The notes: generated by a model from the sequence alone, not told the origin. A stretch of 64,000 bases of DNA from Labrenzia sp. PHM005 (GCF_006517275.1 NZ_CP041191.1:2599001-2663000), one strand, 5' to 3'. Shown: positions 26,383-35,520, counted from the stretch's first letter. A program made the numbers and translations.

Positions 26383-27705
26383 TTATACCGCAGACTTGTT
26401 TTGGGAGAGTGTATTGTCTGCCAAAACCAATCCGAAAAGCGTGGCCAACTTCAATAGGCAAGGCAAAGCGGCATATGTAAGGCTGAGCACCCATTCCAGC
26501 TTAGGTGTGAGCTCGGTTCCAGGGACGTAGCCAAACGATCCCAAAATGGGTAGGGCTAAGCCGGTTGCGGCTGCCAACGCTACTTTCGACAACAAAGCCA
26601 TCAGGGAAAACAGCCGTGAGGCTTCAGCCTGGCGGGCGTCTGCTTCGATATGATCGGCCAATAGCGCCGGCGGCAGAGCCAAGTCTGCGCCAAGTGCTAA
26701 GCCGGACAGGCCGCAAACGGCGGCATAGGCCAACAAATCCCCTCGTCCGAGAAAGACTGCCCAAATGAATGTAATTACCGCAAGTCCGAGAGAGATTTGC
26801 CAGGCGCGGATTTTCCCGAACTTTGCAGCTACCTTTATCCAAAGCGGCATGGAAGCGGCTCCGCTCAGGAAATAGATCAGCAGAAACAGCCCAGTGTAGG
26901 GTTCTGCACCCAGACGGTCTCTGATGAAAAACATTACGAGCACGGCAGGAATGGCGCTGGCGAAAGTGTTCAATAACACCAAAGCGTAAAAGCAAGCGCG
27001 CCACCTGTTTTTCAACAGACCGCGCCAAGGTGTTTGCTGCGATGACTTTGCTGGCCGGGAGAGCTCGGCCGATTTTGTCCAAAGGGACAGCAGATAAAGA
27101 GCGCCTGCGAGCAGCGGGATATAAGCAAGAGTAAGGATATGAAACGCAAAGGCCGGATTGGTCCATTGTGTCAGCAACGCAGGAGTTATCGCGGCCGCGA
27201 GCAGCCCCAGCAGGCCGAGCGCTTCCCGAGCGCCGGTAATACGGGTCCGTTCTGCTGTCGACACCTTCCATAATCCGCCGAGAGTCTGGAGATTGATGGT
27301 TACGATAGAAAAGCCCGTGGTACAGATTAGAACCGATAAGGCAAACCAGGTGAGGGGTCTTGATGCCAACGGATGAAACAACATCCAAAACCCGGTCCCC
27401 AGCAGCACGACACCGGCTATTAGAATTTGAGGCCGTTGCTTGTAAAACCGGTCACTTAGGCTGCCAATCAAAGGGTCCTGAAACGCGTCCACGAGCCGGA
27501 GCAATAGGAGAATGAAACCCAAAGTACCAATTGGTTGGGCGAGCGTTACCGCATAAAAATCGGGCGCGTGCAGGTAAATCGGTAGCCCTGCGAAAGCCAA
27601 GGGAAAAGCAAGGGCACCATATGTGAACAGCTTGAACAACTGGATCCGAGGTGCAGGGGCCGGATTACTGGACCGATTGTTATCGACGGTTGCTGCTTGA
27701 AGCAT
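26383..27705 (-). CDS. MFS transporter, MelB/GPH-like (MFS_2)
   Basis: 440 residues with 12 predicted TM helices. The GPH-type signature DAFQDPLIGSLSDRFYKQR (about 73-91, motif A with the Asp) is clear. The first helix (YGALAFPLAFAGLPIYLHAPDFYA) also fits MelB-like carriers of sugars or other small solutes with cation symport. It lies 6 bases downstream of a chalcone-isomerase-like gene. That pair recurs in proteobacterial clusters together with DUF1365, cyclopropane-synthase-like and flavin oxidoreductase genes, which are missing here. Confidence 0.85.
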   Translation of the reverse strand: MLQAATVDNNRSSNPAPAPRIQLFKLFTYGALAFPLAFAGLPIYLHAPDFYAVTLAQPIGTLGFILLLLRLVDAFQDPLIGSLSDRFYKQRPQILIAGVVLLGTGFWMLFHPLASRPLTWFALSVLICTTGFSIVTINLQTLGGLWKVSTAERTRITGAREALGLLGLLAAAITPALLTQWTNPAFAFHILTLAYIPLLAGALYLLSLWTKSAELSRPAKSSQQTPWRGLLKNRWRACFYALVLLNTFASAIPAVLVMFFIRDRLGAEPYTGLFLLIYFLSGAASMPLWIKVAAKFGKIRAWQISLGLAVITFIWAVFLGRGDLLAYAAVCGLSGLALGADLALPPALLADHIEADARQAEASRLFSLMALLSKVALAAATGLALPILGSFGYVPGTELTPKLEWVLSLTYAALPCLLKLATLFGLVLADNTLSQNKSAV

Positions 27706-27711
27706 GAATGA

Positions 27712-28275
27712 TCAGGAACCGGCGCCAACTAGCTTTGCACGCAGTCTAGGATTACCAGTGCGATTCCCCAACCATATGGCGAAGAAGCGTTTGGAGAACG
27801 CCTTATCTGAGATCGTGCCGATTTTCCGGTTGCCAAAGTAAAACACGGTACTGCCGGAAGCCGTTCTGACGCCAGTGATGGATTGGCCTGACGAAACGTT
27901 CGGGAACATGGCTTCCATCTGTTTGGTCCATTTTGCCAGTTGAGCTTTTGAAGCTCCTTGTTTGCGCATCTCATCAGCCGATCGTTTGGCAATCGCTTGG
28001 CCCTTGAAATTGCGAAGGTAAGTTAGCTTCAAGGCAAACGGTTTTGACGGTGAATACGTTCCCCCGGGTGCGTAAAGTGCAGCATCAAACACCTTGATGC
28101 CCAAAAAAGTTAGGCGACCTTGTCCTACCAGGCTAGCTGAAGGAACCGATCTGGCCGCCGATCCGAGGTCTGCACGTGCCGTGCTCAAGCTGATGGGCGA
28201 TCCGAAGGTGATCAGGACGACGGCAAAAACAATCAGGTGCCGGATTTTAACAGCGGGAAGGCGAGTGTTCTGCAT
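27712..28275 (-). CDS. Secreted chalcone-isomerase-like protein
   Basis: 187 residues with a signal peptide (about 1-35, ending STARA). The core is VGQGRLTFLGIKVFDAALYAPGG, then FALKLTYLRNFKGQAIAKRSADEM and FPNVSSGQSITGVRTASGS, ending FAIWLGNRTGNPRLRAKLVG. This matches the bacterial CHI-like (Chalcone_3) family, periplasmic and of unproven activity; the plant enzyme's catalytic residues are not expected. It begins the two-gene unit with the MFS carrier, 6 bases apart, suggesting linked functions in handling a lipid-like or small-molecule ligand. Confidence 0.85.
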   Translation of the reverse strand: MQNTRLPAVKIRHLIVFAVVLITFGSPISLSTARADLGSAARSVPSASLVGQGRLTFLGIKVFDAALYAPGGTYSPSKPFALKLTYLRNFKGQAIAKRSADEMRKQGASKAQLAKWTKQMEAMFPNVSSGQSITGVRTASGSTVFYFGNRKIGTISDKAFSKRFFAIWLGNRTGNPRLRAKLVGAGS

Positions 28276-28580
28276 CAGTCTCTCCTGTCGTTATGCAGGA
28301 TCTTACGCAGAGCCTCCATCGACGGATTTCCGAAACTTGTCACAAATCCTTTGGTGAGAGCCTGAGGCAACCAGCGGATAGATATTTCTATCGCAATAAA
28401 TCGAGAGCGGGTATTTTATTGTCTGACTTGATAGTTTTGCTCGTTTTTCAAATAAAAGATTGTAGTTTTTTCCAATAATCGACTTGATTTTGCTTATTTT
28501 TCGACCTCCTGCTAGTCGCCCGATTAAGAGAAAATTTGCAGACTTCATTTATAACTTCCCCGAACCTTATGGGGGACATT
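28276..28580. other. Divergent AT-rich intergenic region
   Basis: About 305 bases between the divergent CHI-like and chemoreceptor genes, T-rich at 28385-28500. It probably contains both promoters. A TTGATA at about 28427 followed 17 bases later by AATAAA is only a loose sigma-70-type match. No small gene seen. Confidence 0.45.
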
Positions 28581-30218
28581 ATGAAGTTCTGGCAATCAGT
28601 GAAATTTACCACGACAGTGCCAATCGTGGCAGTGGTCGCGTTGGCGTTCGTCGCCTTCGCGTATGTAACATCATCGCAACGTGTATCGGGCGTTCAGCAC
28701 GCTTTCGAACAACAAATCAGTATGAGTGCAAACCTGACCAATCAGGCTTTGGGCAATGCGATTTGGGATTTCGACCAAGACTTGGCGAACACGCTGCTTG
28801 ATCCATTGCTGGACAACCCTGACTTTTCCTGGGCTATCGTTCAGGAAAAGAACGGTGATGTTTTCGCGTCTCTGAACCGGGCAGAAGCAGCAGGTTCCAA
28901 CGATGAGCTGATCAGCCTTATCCCTGAGGAAATGCGCGGTGAAAATGCATCTGAAACGACCGAGTTTTTCACGGGTTCAGAGTATCAAATCGGTATCAAG
29001 CCGATCACGCGCAAGGACGGTGATGCTGCCGAAACGCTCGGCATCATGTATGTCGCCTTTGATATTTCCGCGATTAACAGCGCCCGCAGTGAAGCGCTTA
29101 TGACCGCACTGATTATCACCGTGATTGCAATTGTTGCCGTTTCCTTGGTCTTGGTTGCCTTAATCCGCCGTATCACTGGCCAGATCGGAACGCTGTCCGA
29201 CACAATGGGCACGCTTTCAGACGGCAACTATGACATCAATATTCCGTATGTTGAGCGCGTCGATGAAATGGGTCAGATGGCTCGAACGGTCGAGATTTTC
29301 CGGGACAACGGTTTGCGTCAGCGTGAACTGGAACAAGAACAACAGCAAAACATCGAAAACGAGCGCCGCCGCCAGGCCGCTCTGGACGAAATGATCTCGG
29401 ATTTCCGCGATGACAGCGGACGCCTACTGGAGCCGGTCTCCCAGTCGACGGATAGCATGGCCAATATCTCTGGTGTTCTGATGGACCTGTCCACCACCAA
29501 TACCGAGCGGACTGCGTCTGTGGCAGCTGCTACCGAACAGGCCTATGCGAGCGTCCAGACGGTCGCATCGGCATCGGAAGAATTGTCGGCCTCCATCGGT
29601 GAGATCTCCCGCCAGATCAATGAAACCAGTGAAGTTGTCTCTACTGCAAATGACAAAGCCAACTCTGCGAATGAGCAGGTTGCAAGCCTTGCTGCCTCTG
29701 CTCAGAAGATTGGTGCGGTGTTGCAGCTCATCCAGGATATCGCTGAACAGACCAACCTATTGGCACTAAACGCCACGATTGAGGCTGCGCGTGCTGGTGA
29801 AGCCGGCAAAGGCTTTGCGGTTGTTGCCGCTGAAGTTAAGGAGCTGGCCACCCAGACCTCCAAGGCAACGGAAGAGATTTCCGCTCAGATCAATGCCATT
29901 CAGGGTGCGTCTTCGGACTCTGTAGCAGCGATCGAGGAAATTGCGACCATTATGGAAAAGGTCAACGAGTTCACCAACTCAATCACTCAGGCTCTGGAGC
30001 AACAGGGATCGGCAACTGCTGAAATCAGCAGTTCTATTCAGGAAGTTGCTTCTGGAACACGCGAGATCAGCGAGAACATGACGGGTGTTAAGGCTGCGGT
30101 TGATGATACCAGCCAGTCCGCTGGCGAGGTTTCTGCGACATCCTCTGAAGTGGCTCAAAACACCCGCCAACTGGCTGAGCGTATTGATGATTTCCTCAAA
30201 ACCGTCGCAGCCGCTTAA
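28581..30218 (+). CDS. Methyl-accepting chemotaxis protein (single-Cache-like sensor)
   Basis: 545 residues from the ATG at 28581, preceded by GGGGGA. TM1 is at about 8-30, a periplasmic domain of about 150 residues at 31-180, TM2 at about 185-208, then HAMP ([20 protein letters not shown]) and a signalling domain. The hairpin tip is nearly invariant: [31 protein letters not shown]. Methylation helices flank it. It probably senses a periplasmic ligand and controls CheA/CheW elsewhere. No che genes are nearby. A strong terminator follows. Confidence 0.93.
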   Translation: MKFWQSVKFTTTVPIVAVVALAFVAFAYVTSSQRVSGVQHAFEQQISMSANLTNQALGNAIWDFDQDLANTLLDPLLDNPDFSWAIVQEKNGDVFASLNRAEAAGSNDELISLIPEEMRGENASETTEFFTGSEYQIGIKPITRKDGDAAETLGIMYVAFDISAINSARSEALMTALIITVIAIVAVSLVLVALIRRITGQIGTLSDTMGTLSDGNYDINIPYVERVDEMGQMARTVEIFRDNGLRQRELEQEQQQNIENERRRQAALDEMISDFRDDSGRLLEPVSQSTDSMANISGVLMDLSTTNTERTASVAAATEQAYASVQTVASASEELSASIGEISRQINETSEVVSTANDKANSANEQVASLAASAQKIGAVLQLIQDIAEQTNLLALNATIEAARAGEAGKGFAVVAAEVKELATQTSKATEEISAQINAIQGASSDSVAAIEEIATIMEKVNEFTNSITQALEQQGSATAEISSSIQEVASGTREISENMTGVKAAVDDTSQSAGEVSATSSEVAQNTRQLAERIDDFLKTVAAA

Positions 30219-30524
30219 GGTTTAAATCAGCCCCCGCCAGAGTGGCTGAAAAACACAGACCCCGCGCATTTAGTGCGGGGTTTTTTCTTGTTGGATGACG
30301 GCAAGCCGGTGTCATATTTTCTTTTCTCAACCAGTGCATTATAACTTAACCATCAAGCGGACGGCGTTTGCCCCGTTATTTGTTTCGTCCATGTTACATT
30401 TTTAATGTGAAACGGCCGTTTGGGACGGCTTAGTCTCGGTCAAGAAGCTTGAAGTATTGGCTAAGAAATGGATGAATTCGAACCTTGCTAAGGCGATGGT
30501 GTTGGACCGGGAAATGGTAATGTA
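30219..30524. other. Intergenic region between the chemoreceptor and clpS
   Basis: About 306 bases. It holds the chemoreceptor terminator (30259-30286), an ACATT-TTT-AATGT palindrome at 30396-30408 and the palindrome AACGGCCGTT at 30411-30420, which are possible regulatory sites for clpS. No further gene seen. Confidence 0.5.
30259..30286 (+). terminator. Rho-independent terminator of the chemoreceptor gene
   Basis: ACCCCGC/GCGGGGT forms a 7-bp stem, extendable by one C-G and one G-T pair, followed by TTTTTT. Confidence 0.92.
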
Positions 30525-30827
30525 ATGAGCGATCCTGATCTGAAATTCCGGCTTAAGAAACGCACGAAAGTTGAAAAACCCAAACTCTACAAGGTCGTTC
30601 TTTTGAATGACGATTACACGCCAAGGGAGTTTGTCGTTTTGATCTTGAAGGGCGAATTCCGCTTGGACACAGCTCAGGCGGAAACGGTTATGATGACGGC
30701 TCATCAAAAAGGGGCTTGTGTGGTCTCGGTTTATCCCAAAGATGTTGCCGAAACCAAAACCATGCGTGCGCTGGATGCGGCCGGGCGGCTCGGTTATCCG
30801 CTACAGTTTAACGTCGAACCGGAATAA
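30525..30827 (+). CDS. clpS: ATP-dependent Clp protease adaptor, ClpS2-type
   Basis: 100 residues. ClpS delivers N-degron substrates to ClpAP. The core YKVVLLNDDYTPREFVVLIL has the conserved NDDYTP binding segment, followed by AETVMMTAHQKGACVVSVYPKDVAETK. The short N-terminus (MSDPDLKFRLKKRTK) and the PREFV/VMMTAH variants match the second alphaproteobacterial paralogue (ClpS2), which differs from ClpS1 in preferring other N-terminal residues. clpA is not adjacent, so the adaptor is encoded apart from its protease. Confidence 0.93.
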   Translation: MSDPDLKFRLKKRTKVEKPKLYKVVLLNDDYTPREFVVLILKGEFRLDTAQAETVMMTAHQKGACVVSVYPKDVAETKTMRALDAAGRLGYPLQFNVEPE

Positions 30828-30885
30828 TTTTAGCTGTTTGTTGCGATCAAAGCTATTTTTCGAGTTTGAATGCTTGGCAAAAAAA

Positions 30886-30917
30886 CAGCGGCAGAAGACT
30901 GCCGCTGCGAATTTTCT
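30886..30917 (+). terminator. Probable terminator of clpS
   Basis: A perfect 9-bp stem CAGCGGCAG/CTGCCGCTG with an AAGA loop, followed by CGAATTTTC. The T-tract is weak, so termination may be partial. An A-run lies on the other side. Confidence 0.65.
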
Positions 30918-31005
30918 GAAAAGTCTTAAAAAATCCAATTCTGACTGACATTTAGGAAGAATCTTATATGCTTCGCCTCACCCTTCATAGCTCTCAAAAC
31001 TGATA

Positions 31006-31014
31006 GGGGGGGGG
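31006..31014 (+). promoter_or_regulatory. G9 homopolymer in the translation start region of luxR-type gene
   Basis: Nine consecutive G, then C and GG, lie directly before the GTG start at 31018, where the Shine-Dalgarno sequence should be. The run can act as the ribosome-binding site. Its length could also change by slipped-strand replication, altering spacing to the start codon. Confidence 0.5.
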
Positions 31015-31017
31015 CGG

Positions 31018-31788
31018 GTGCCGGAACTTGAAAAAGAACTGATCGCCATTCAGAACGCAGATGATGCGAATTTGGTTTTTCAAGTATTTGCTAATGCAGG
31101 CCAGGCCTATGGTTTCAACAACGCTTGTTTTACTCTGATGAATGACCATTTGGCACAAGGATTGGGTAAATACCATGGATTTGCTACTGACTATCCGGAA
31201 GACTGGATGGACTATTATATGGAGCGCAACTACCTAGACTGCGATCCGGTCATTTACAAAGCGATCCGCGGAGGAGCCGCCTTTGTATGGTCAGAAGCCA
31301 TAACGGCACAAAACCGTGACCAAAAACTGGATCCGAAGCGAAAAGCTTCCAGCCGCATACTTATGAGTGAAGCCGCCGATGCCGGGCTTGTCGATGGTGT
31401 CGGGATACCTCTGTTTACGCAGGGTGGAGGGCTTTCAGCTGTTGGCCTGTCCACGAACGATGAAGAATTGGATATTCCGCCTGAAACTTTGGCGGAAGTT
31501 AGCCTTCTTGCCGGCGCATTTCACGAGCGGTTTTTAAGCTTTTTCAACCGGGAACAGCCGGTTCACATCACTTCAAGGGAAATCGATGTCCTATCTTGGT
31601 CCGCAGAAGGCAAGACCGACAGCGAAATTGCACAGCTGCTTGGTGTTTCGGTGGCTACGGTTCGATTCCACTGGGGAAATATTTTTCGTAAATTTAATGC
31701 CGCGAACAAAGTCAATGCGACGGCAAAAGCTATCCGGTTGAATCTAGTTTCGGTTTCTTTGTTGGGTGTTCCTGAGATATGGAAGTGA
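31018..31788 (+). CDS. LuxR-family regulator with autoinducer-binding domain (LuxR solo)
   Basis: 256 residues. The N-terminal ligand domain (about 15-165) keeps the TraR/LuxR positions that hold an acyl-homoserine lactone: DWMDYYMERNYLDCDPV (Trp, Tyr, Asp-Pro), FVWSEA (Trp) and DGVGIPLF (Gly). The C-terminal HTH (about 187-250) has TSREIDVLSWSAEGKTDSEI and VSVATVRFHWGNIFRKF. No luxI-like synthase lies within the window, so it is a solo here. The start is a GTG behind the G9 tract. Its DNA targets are unknown; a convergent terminator separates it from the coiled-coil gene. Confidence 0.93.
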   Translation: MPELEKELIAIQNADDANLVFQVFANAGQAYGFNNACFTLMNDHLAQGLGKYHGFATDYPEDWMDYYMERNYLDCDPVIYKAIRGGAAFVWSEAITAQNRDQKLDPKRKASSRILMSEAADAGLVDGVGIPLFTQGGGLSAVGLSTNDEELDIPPETLAEVSLLAGAFHERFLSFFNREQPVHITSREIDVLSWSAEGKTDSEIAQLLGVSVATVRFHWGNIFRKFNAANKVNATAKAIRLNLVSVSLLGVPEIWK

Positions 31789-31817
31789 TTGAGCAGTGCC
31801 AAATCTGCTCAAAAGAA

Positions 31818-31841
31818 AACCCGGCCTGAGGCCGGGTTTTG
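31818..31841. terminator. Bidirectional terminator, luxR-type gene and coiled-coil gene
   Basis: A perfect 9-bp stem AACCCGGCC/GGCCGGGTT with a TGA loop, followed by TTTG on the + side and preceded by AAAAGA (T-rich on the - side). Confidence 0.88.
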
Positions 31842-31866
31842 TTCGTCTTGTCATTGATACGGGACG

Positions 31867-33345
31867 TTAGTCGCGCAGCTTGACGATCTTGTCATCGCCG
31901 CCACCCGGCGTGTCGTCGTCCGGACCTTCGTCGACTGGCTCTGTGACATCATCCAGAATATCGGTGTTCGGGTCGGTTTTCACTTCGGGCAGCGGGTCGG
32001 TGATCCCCAAATCCGCAGCGAGGTCGAAGCTTTCCGTCAAGCCCAGTTCCTCGGCCGGCCCGCGGCCTTCCATGGCCATCTGATAATTGGCAATGACGGC
32101 CTTCAACTGCGTAATCTGCTCGTTGGCGGTGTCTACCTGGATCTTATAACGCTGCAGACGTTTGTTCTCATCGACCAGATCTTCCAGATTGTCCGCGAAT
32201 TTCTGGTTTTGATTGCGCTGGTGATTAAGATCTGTAAGGGCCGAGTTGTAGCGCAGGTTGACCTCACGCAGCTTGGCGGTGGTCGCCATCAGCTCGTTGC
32301 GGTCTTTCTCATGGTTCTTCTGAGCACTGTCGAGCAGGTGTTCAATTTCCTGCATGCGCTTGACCAGCTCGCGGCTGCGCTCCTTGATGGTTGAGTTTTC
32401 ACGCGCCATCTCTTGCAGGGACTGCGCGCCGATCCGGCGCTGTGACGACAGGTTTTCGATCTCGGCGTTCAGTGCATAGACTTCATTGTCGTGCTTGCGT
32501 TGTTCTTCTTCCAGCCGCGACTTGGCGTAGACCAGTTCCTGATTGGCGACATCGAGGTGGGATTTCAGGTCGATGTTGTCATTGCGGAAATCAATCAGTT
32601 CACGTTTGACCGCTTCCAGCTCGCTGGAAGCCTGATTGTTCTTGCGGATTTCCTCTTCCAGAAGCGCAGCGCTTTCAGAAAGGTTCTGTTGCAGCTCTTT
32701 CTCGCGGTGTTTGACGGCTTCCAGATCTGAGTTGAGGCTTTCCGCGTGTTTTTCCAGCGTTTCGAACTTCGCTGTCAGATCATTCAGTTTTCCGGACAGA
32801 TCTGCAATTTGCGCGTTGGCATCCACCAGCGTGGCGCTTTGAAGCCGGTATTCTTCGTTGATCTTTTTATTGTTGTCACGGATCGAAACAATATCGTTGC
32901 GCGCCGTTTCCAACGCAGTCCGGGTTTCGGTCGACCGTTTGCGCAGTGAATGAACTTCTGCCTGAGCGTCTTCAAGCTGCGTGGTTAGTGACTTCACCTT
33001 GTGCTCGGCGTCGAGCAGGTCGGTGGAGATTTTGGCGTTTTCCGATTTCAGCCGGACCTCGGTCTCCACGCTGGCGCGGGAGTTTTCGAGGTATTCCGCC
33101 ATCATGCGGATGCTGGTCTGGCTTTCTGCGGCAAAGGCGGCCATCTGGTCAAAGGTCTGGGTAAGCCCGCCAATCCGGCCTTTGAGGCCGTCCAGCTGGT
33201 TCATCTTTTCCTGCATTCTTAAAGCGAAGGGGGACAGTTGTTCCACATTGGTGGTTGGTTCTTGTACCGGCTGCTGTCCTGTATCCGTCTCGATCGTCTG
33301 GTCCAGGTCTTGGCCCGGGTTCGAGGATTTCGAGAAAATGCCCAT
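31867..33345 (-). CDS. Long coiled-coil protein, intermediate-filament-like candidate
   Basis: 492 residues and no recognisable enzyme domain. A polar head of about 40 residues (MGIFSKSSNPGQDLDQ) is followed by a nearly continuous coiled coil from about residue 41 to 415, with heptad-like Leu/Ile/Ala spacing and many Glu/Lys/Asn/Gln (LTTQLEDAQAEVHSLRKR, ESLNSDLEAVKHREKELQ). The acidic, Gly/Asp-rich tail ends PGGGDDKIVKLRD. No signal peptide or TM segment is seen, so it should be cytosolic. Head-rod-tail order and length resemble crescentin-type filament proteins; automated tools tend to label such proteins SMC-like. Function unknown. GGAG precedes the ATG. Confidence 0.8.
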   Translation of the reverse strand: MGIFSKSSNPGQDLDQTIETDTGQQPVQEPTTNVEQLSPFALRMQEKMNQLDGLKGRIGGLTQTFDQMAAFAAESQTSIRMMAEYLENSRASVETEVRLKSENAKISTDLLDAEHKVKSLTTQLEDAQAEVHSLRKRSTETRTALETARNDIVSIRDNNKKINEEYRLQSATLVDANAQIADLSGKLNDLTAKFETLEKHAESLNSDLEAVKHREKELQQNLSESAALLEEEIRKNNQASSELEAVKRELIDFRNDNIDLKSHLDVANQELVYAKSRLEEEQRKHDNEVYALNAEIENLSSQRRIGAQSLQEMARENSTIKERSRELVKRMQEIEHLLDSAQKNHEKDRNELMATTAKLREVNLRYNSALTDLNHQRNQNQKFADNLEDLVDENKRLQRYKIQVDTANEQITQLKAVIANYQMAMEGRGPAEELGLTESFDLAADLGITDPLPEVKTDPNTDILDDVTEPVDEGPDDDTPGGGDDKIVKLRD

Positions 33346-33628
33346 TCCGTGCTCCTGATGTGCCGCGCGCTAAATCCTAGCAACGCGGGATACGCAATAC
33401 TATTAAGCCTTTTTTAACCCAAATGGCGGGGCCGTACAACGACTCAGACGGTGCGCAGTCACATTACACCGGTCAGCGTTACCGCAAAAAGAACGATATC
33501 CCCGGAAAGTCGGTGAAAATGACAGGATGGTTAACGGAAATTATCGCAAATTTTGCCGATAATAAAACAACTTAAGGTGTCTGTTTTCTTTAAGGTGCGG
33601 TCGAGTTTATTCTGCTGCTTTTTGAATG

Positions 33629-34777
33629 TTACGCAGTGTCAACGTAATACGCGATACCTTCATAGGTCAGGGAACCGACCGTCTGGATGCTGTCTCTTTC
33701 AGATTCTGAGGCTGTATAAAAGTGTGTGCCGGTTGAACTGTTGTAGAAGCGGTAGAGGGCCACACTGGTGCCGCTGACCTCACTTGCATACCCTTGATAG
33801 GCAATGCCTTCGTAGATGAAATCCGGGAGATTGTTGGTGACGTGCGCCCGTTCGTCTTCGCTGGCCGTGTAGAAATGAGTGCCCGTCGACGTGTTGTAAA
33901 GCCGGTAAATGTTGATCAGGCTAGATGGGTTGGTTGCCGCGTCGGCCGCAGCAAAGGCAACCCCTTCATAAGACATGGAGGAGGCCGCCGCGATGATCGT
34001 ATCGCGCTCCGTCGTGTCGCCGGTGTAAAAATGCGTGCCGGTGAGCGTGTTGAAAAAGCGGAAGATGGCGTTTGCGGAGGCATCGATCACCGGCGGGTTG
34101 GCCGTCTCGATATAACTGTCGTTGCTGGCCATGGTGGAAGTCAGCCAGGCTTCATGGGCAGTGACCGAAGCCGCCGCGGCGCTGGTTGAGACGACCCCGA
34201 CAACGCTGACATTGTCACCACTGCCGGTGAAGATCGGACCGCCGCTGTTCCCGGAATTGATTTCCAGATTGCGGGTATCGACGTAATTGTCGATCAGATC
34301 CTTGGAAGCAAAGGCGCTGTCATAGGTCAGGTTGTTGTTATAGGCGCCTGGAAAACCCAGCACACCGACGGTTCCGGAGGTGAAGCTGTAGTTGATGCCA
34401 AACCAGCCATAAGTATCGCCAACCGCTTCACTGAGCGACAGCAGGGCGATATCGCGTTCCGCCCCGCCGAGGCTGAAGGCGCGGTTGTCGCCGCTGTAAA
34501 TCAGCCCGTCATTGTCCGGGTCGAAATCATCGTAATAGCTTTGATTGGCCGGGGTGTAATAGGTCGGGTTGCTCTCATCCGGGTCATAAGAGAAATAGAT
34601 TTTGATCTCGTCGGCCAGGCCGCCCAACTCAGCGGCGTAGATGGCATGGCTGGCTGTGAGCACATCATTGCGGCCAACAAGCACGCCGGAGCTGACATAA
34701 GACTGACGGCCCCAGGTCGATACGATATAGGCAACCGCTTGACCGGGAAAACTGTCGTCGTTCGCTTCTGTTGACAT
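33629..34777 (-). CDS. Trypsin-like serine protease with three C-terminal DUF5648-type repeats
   Basis: 382 residues. The protease domain (about 10-225) has the full triad: H44 in LTASHAIY, D109 in AERDIALLSL and S178 in NSGNSGGPIF. Three repeats follow at about 238-278, 289-328 and 340-379, each of the form YRFYNSSTGTHFYTASESER ending YEGIAY. They match the DUF5648 repeat of unknown function. No N-terminal signal peptide, no Cys and only two Lys: features of type I-secreted proteins, though no RTX motif is present. The same module, also three times, occurs at 60162-62660. Monocistronic, on the minus strand. Confidence 0.88.
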   Translation of the reverse strand: MSTEANDDSFPGQAVAYIVSTWGRQSYVSSGVLVGRNDVLTASHAIYAAELGGLADEIKIYFSYDPDESNPTYYTPANQSYYDDFDPDNDGLIYSGDNRAFSLGGAERDIALLSLSEAVGDTYGWFGINYSFTSGTVGVLGFPGAYNNNLTYDSAFASKDLIDNYVDTRNLEINSGNSGGPIFTGSGDNVSVVGVVSTSAAAASVTAHEAWLTSTMASNDSYIETANPPVIDASANAIFRFFNTLTGTHFYTGDTTERDTIIAAASSMSYEGVAFAAADAATNPSSLINIYRLYNTSTGTHFYTASEDERAHVTNNLPDFIYEGIAYQGYASEVSGTSVALYRFYNSSTGTHFYTASESERDSIQTVGSLTYEGIAYYVDTA

Positions 34778-35218
34778 GCTTTTTCGTCTGCCTTCGGCTG
34801 CCTTGCTTTTTGTCTGCTCAGTAATCTAAACCGGCAGCGGCCCTTTTCTTCCCGGACCGCGCATCTTTATCCGCGAGGCCAATCGGTCTTTACCTGATAA
34901 TGGATGGATCGTTAAATATTGCTGTAACTGAAATCACAGGATTTACACACTTGAAGGCCTTGTTGCCTGCAAAGTCTCTTGCTGCACTGGTATCACAGCT
35001 GCCGGGCTTAATTGTGGCTATCAGGTGCCGCACAGAAAATAGTCTTTAATAAACCGCAATTGTCCGCTATCACGGTCAAATCGATATTGCTTGACGAACT
35101 TTGTACGCGTGTGGATTTCCATGCTCAGAACGATCTTCCCTCTCAACGTCGACTACGCGCGCCGGGCTGCATAACGCAGGACGGACATCTTCTTATGACC
35201 GATTGAAAGGACATCGTA
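34778..35218. other. Divergent intergenic region and cspA 5' leader
   Basis: About 440 bases. The stretch next to cspA is likely a long 5' untranslated leader as in other cold-shock genes. A TTGACG at 35091-35096 could be a -35 box, but no good -10 is seen at the expected distance. No other gene is visible. Confidence 0.45.
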
Positions 35219-35428
35219 ATGGCCATCGGTACAGTTAAATTCTTCAACACCACCAAAGGCTTCGGCTTCATTCAGCCGGAAGATGGCGGCAACGACGTGT
35301 TCGTGCACATCTCCGCTGTTGAGCGCTCTGGCATGACAACTTTGAACGAAGGCCAGAAGGTCAGCTTTGAAGTTGTTCAGGACCGCCGCTCCGGCAAGTC
35401 CGCTGCTGACAACCTTTCTGCAGTCTAA
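35219..35428 (+). CDS. Cold-shock protein, CspA family
   Basis: 69 residues, a single cold-shock domain: [20 protein letters not shown] with RNP1 KGFGFI and RNP2 VFVHI. Such proteins bind single-stranded RNA and melt secondary structure. AAAGGA lies 8 bases ahead of the ATG. A 9-bp inverted repeat TCTGCAGTC/GACTGCAGA (35417-35425/35440-35448) straddles the stop codon, ahead of the terminator. It is the minimal counterpart of the Gly-rich CSD protein at 21707-22546: both share the VERSG segment. Confidence 0.93.
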   Translation: MAIGTVKFFNTTKGFGFIQPEDGGNDVFVHISAVERSGMTTLNEGQKVSFEVVQDRRSGKSAADNLSAV

Positions 35429-35485
35429 GGCTTTTTCTGGACTGCAGATCACCGGACAGGGATCCAGGTTCAGAAAACCGCTTCG

Positions 35486-35520
35486 AAAAGCCGGGCCACG
35501 CGCCCGGCTTTTTTGTTTTT
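35486..35520 (+). terminator. Rho-independent terminator of cspA
   Basis: An 11-bp perfect stem AAAAGCCGGGC/GCCCGGCTTTT with a 5-base loop, followed by TTGTTTTT. Confidence 0.93.
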
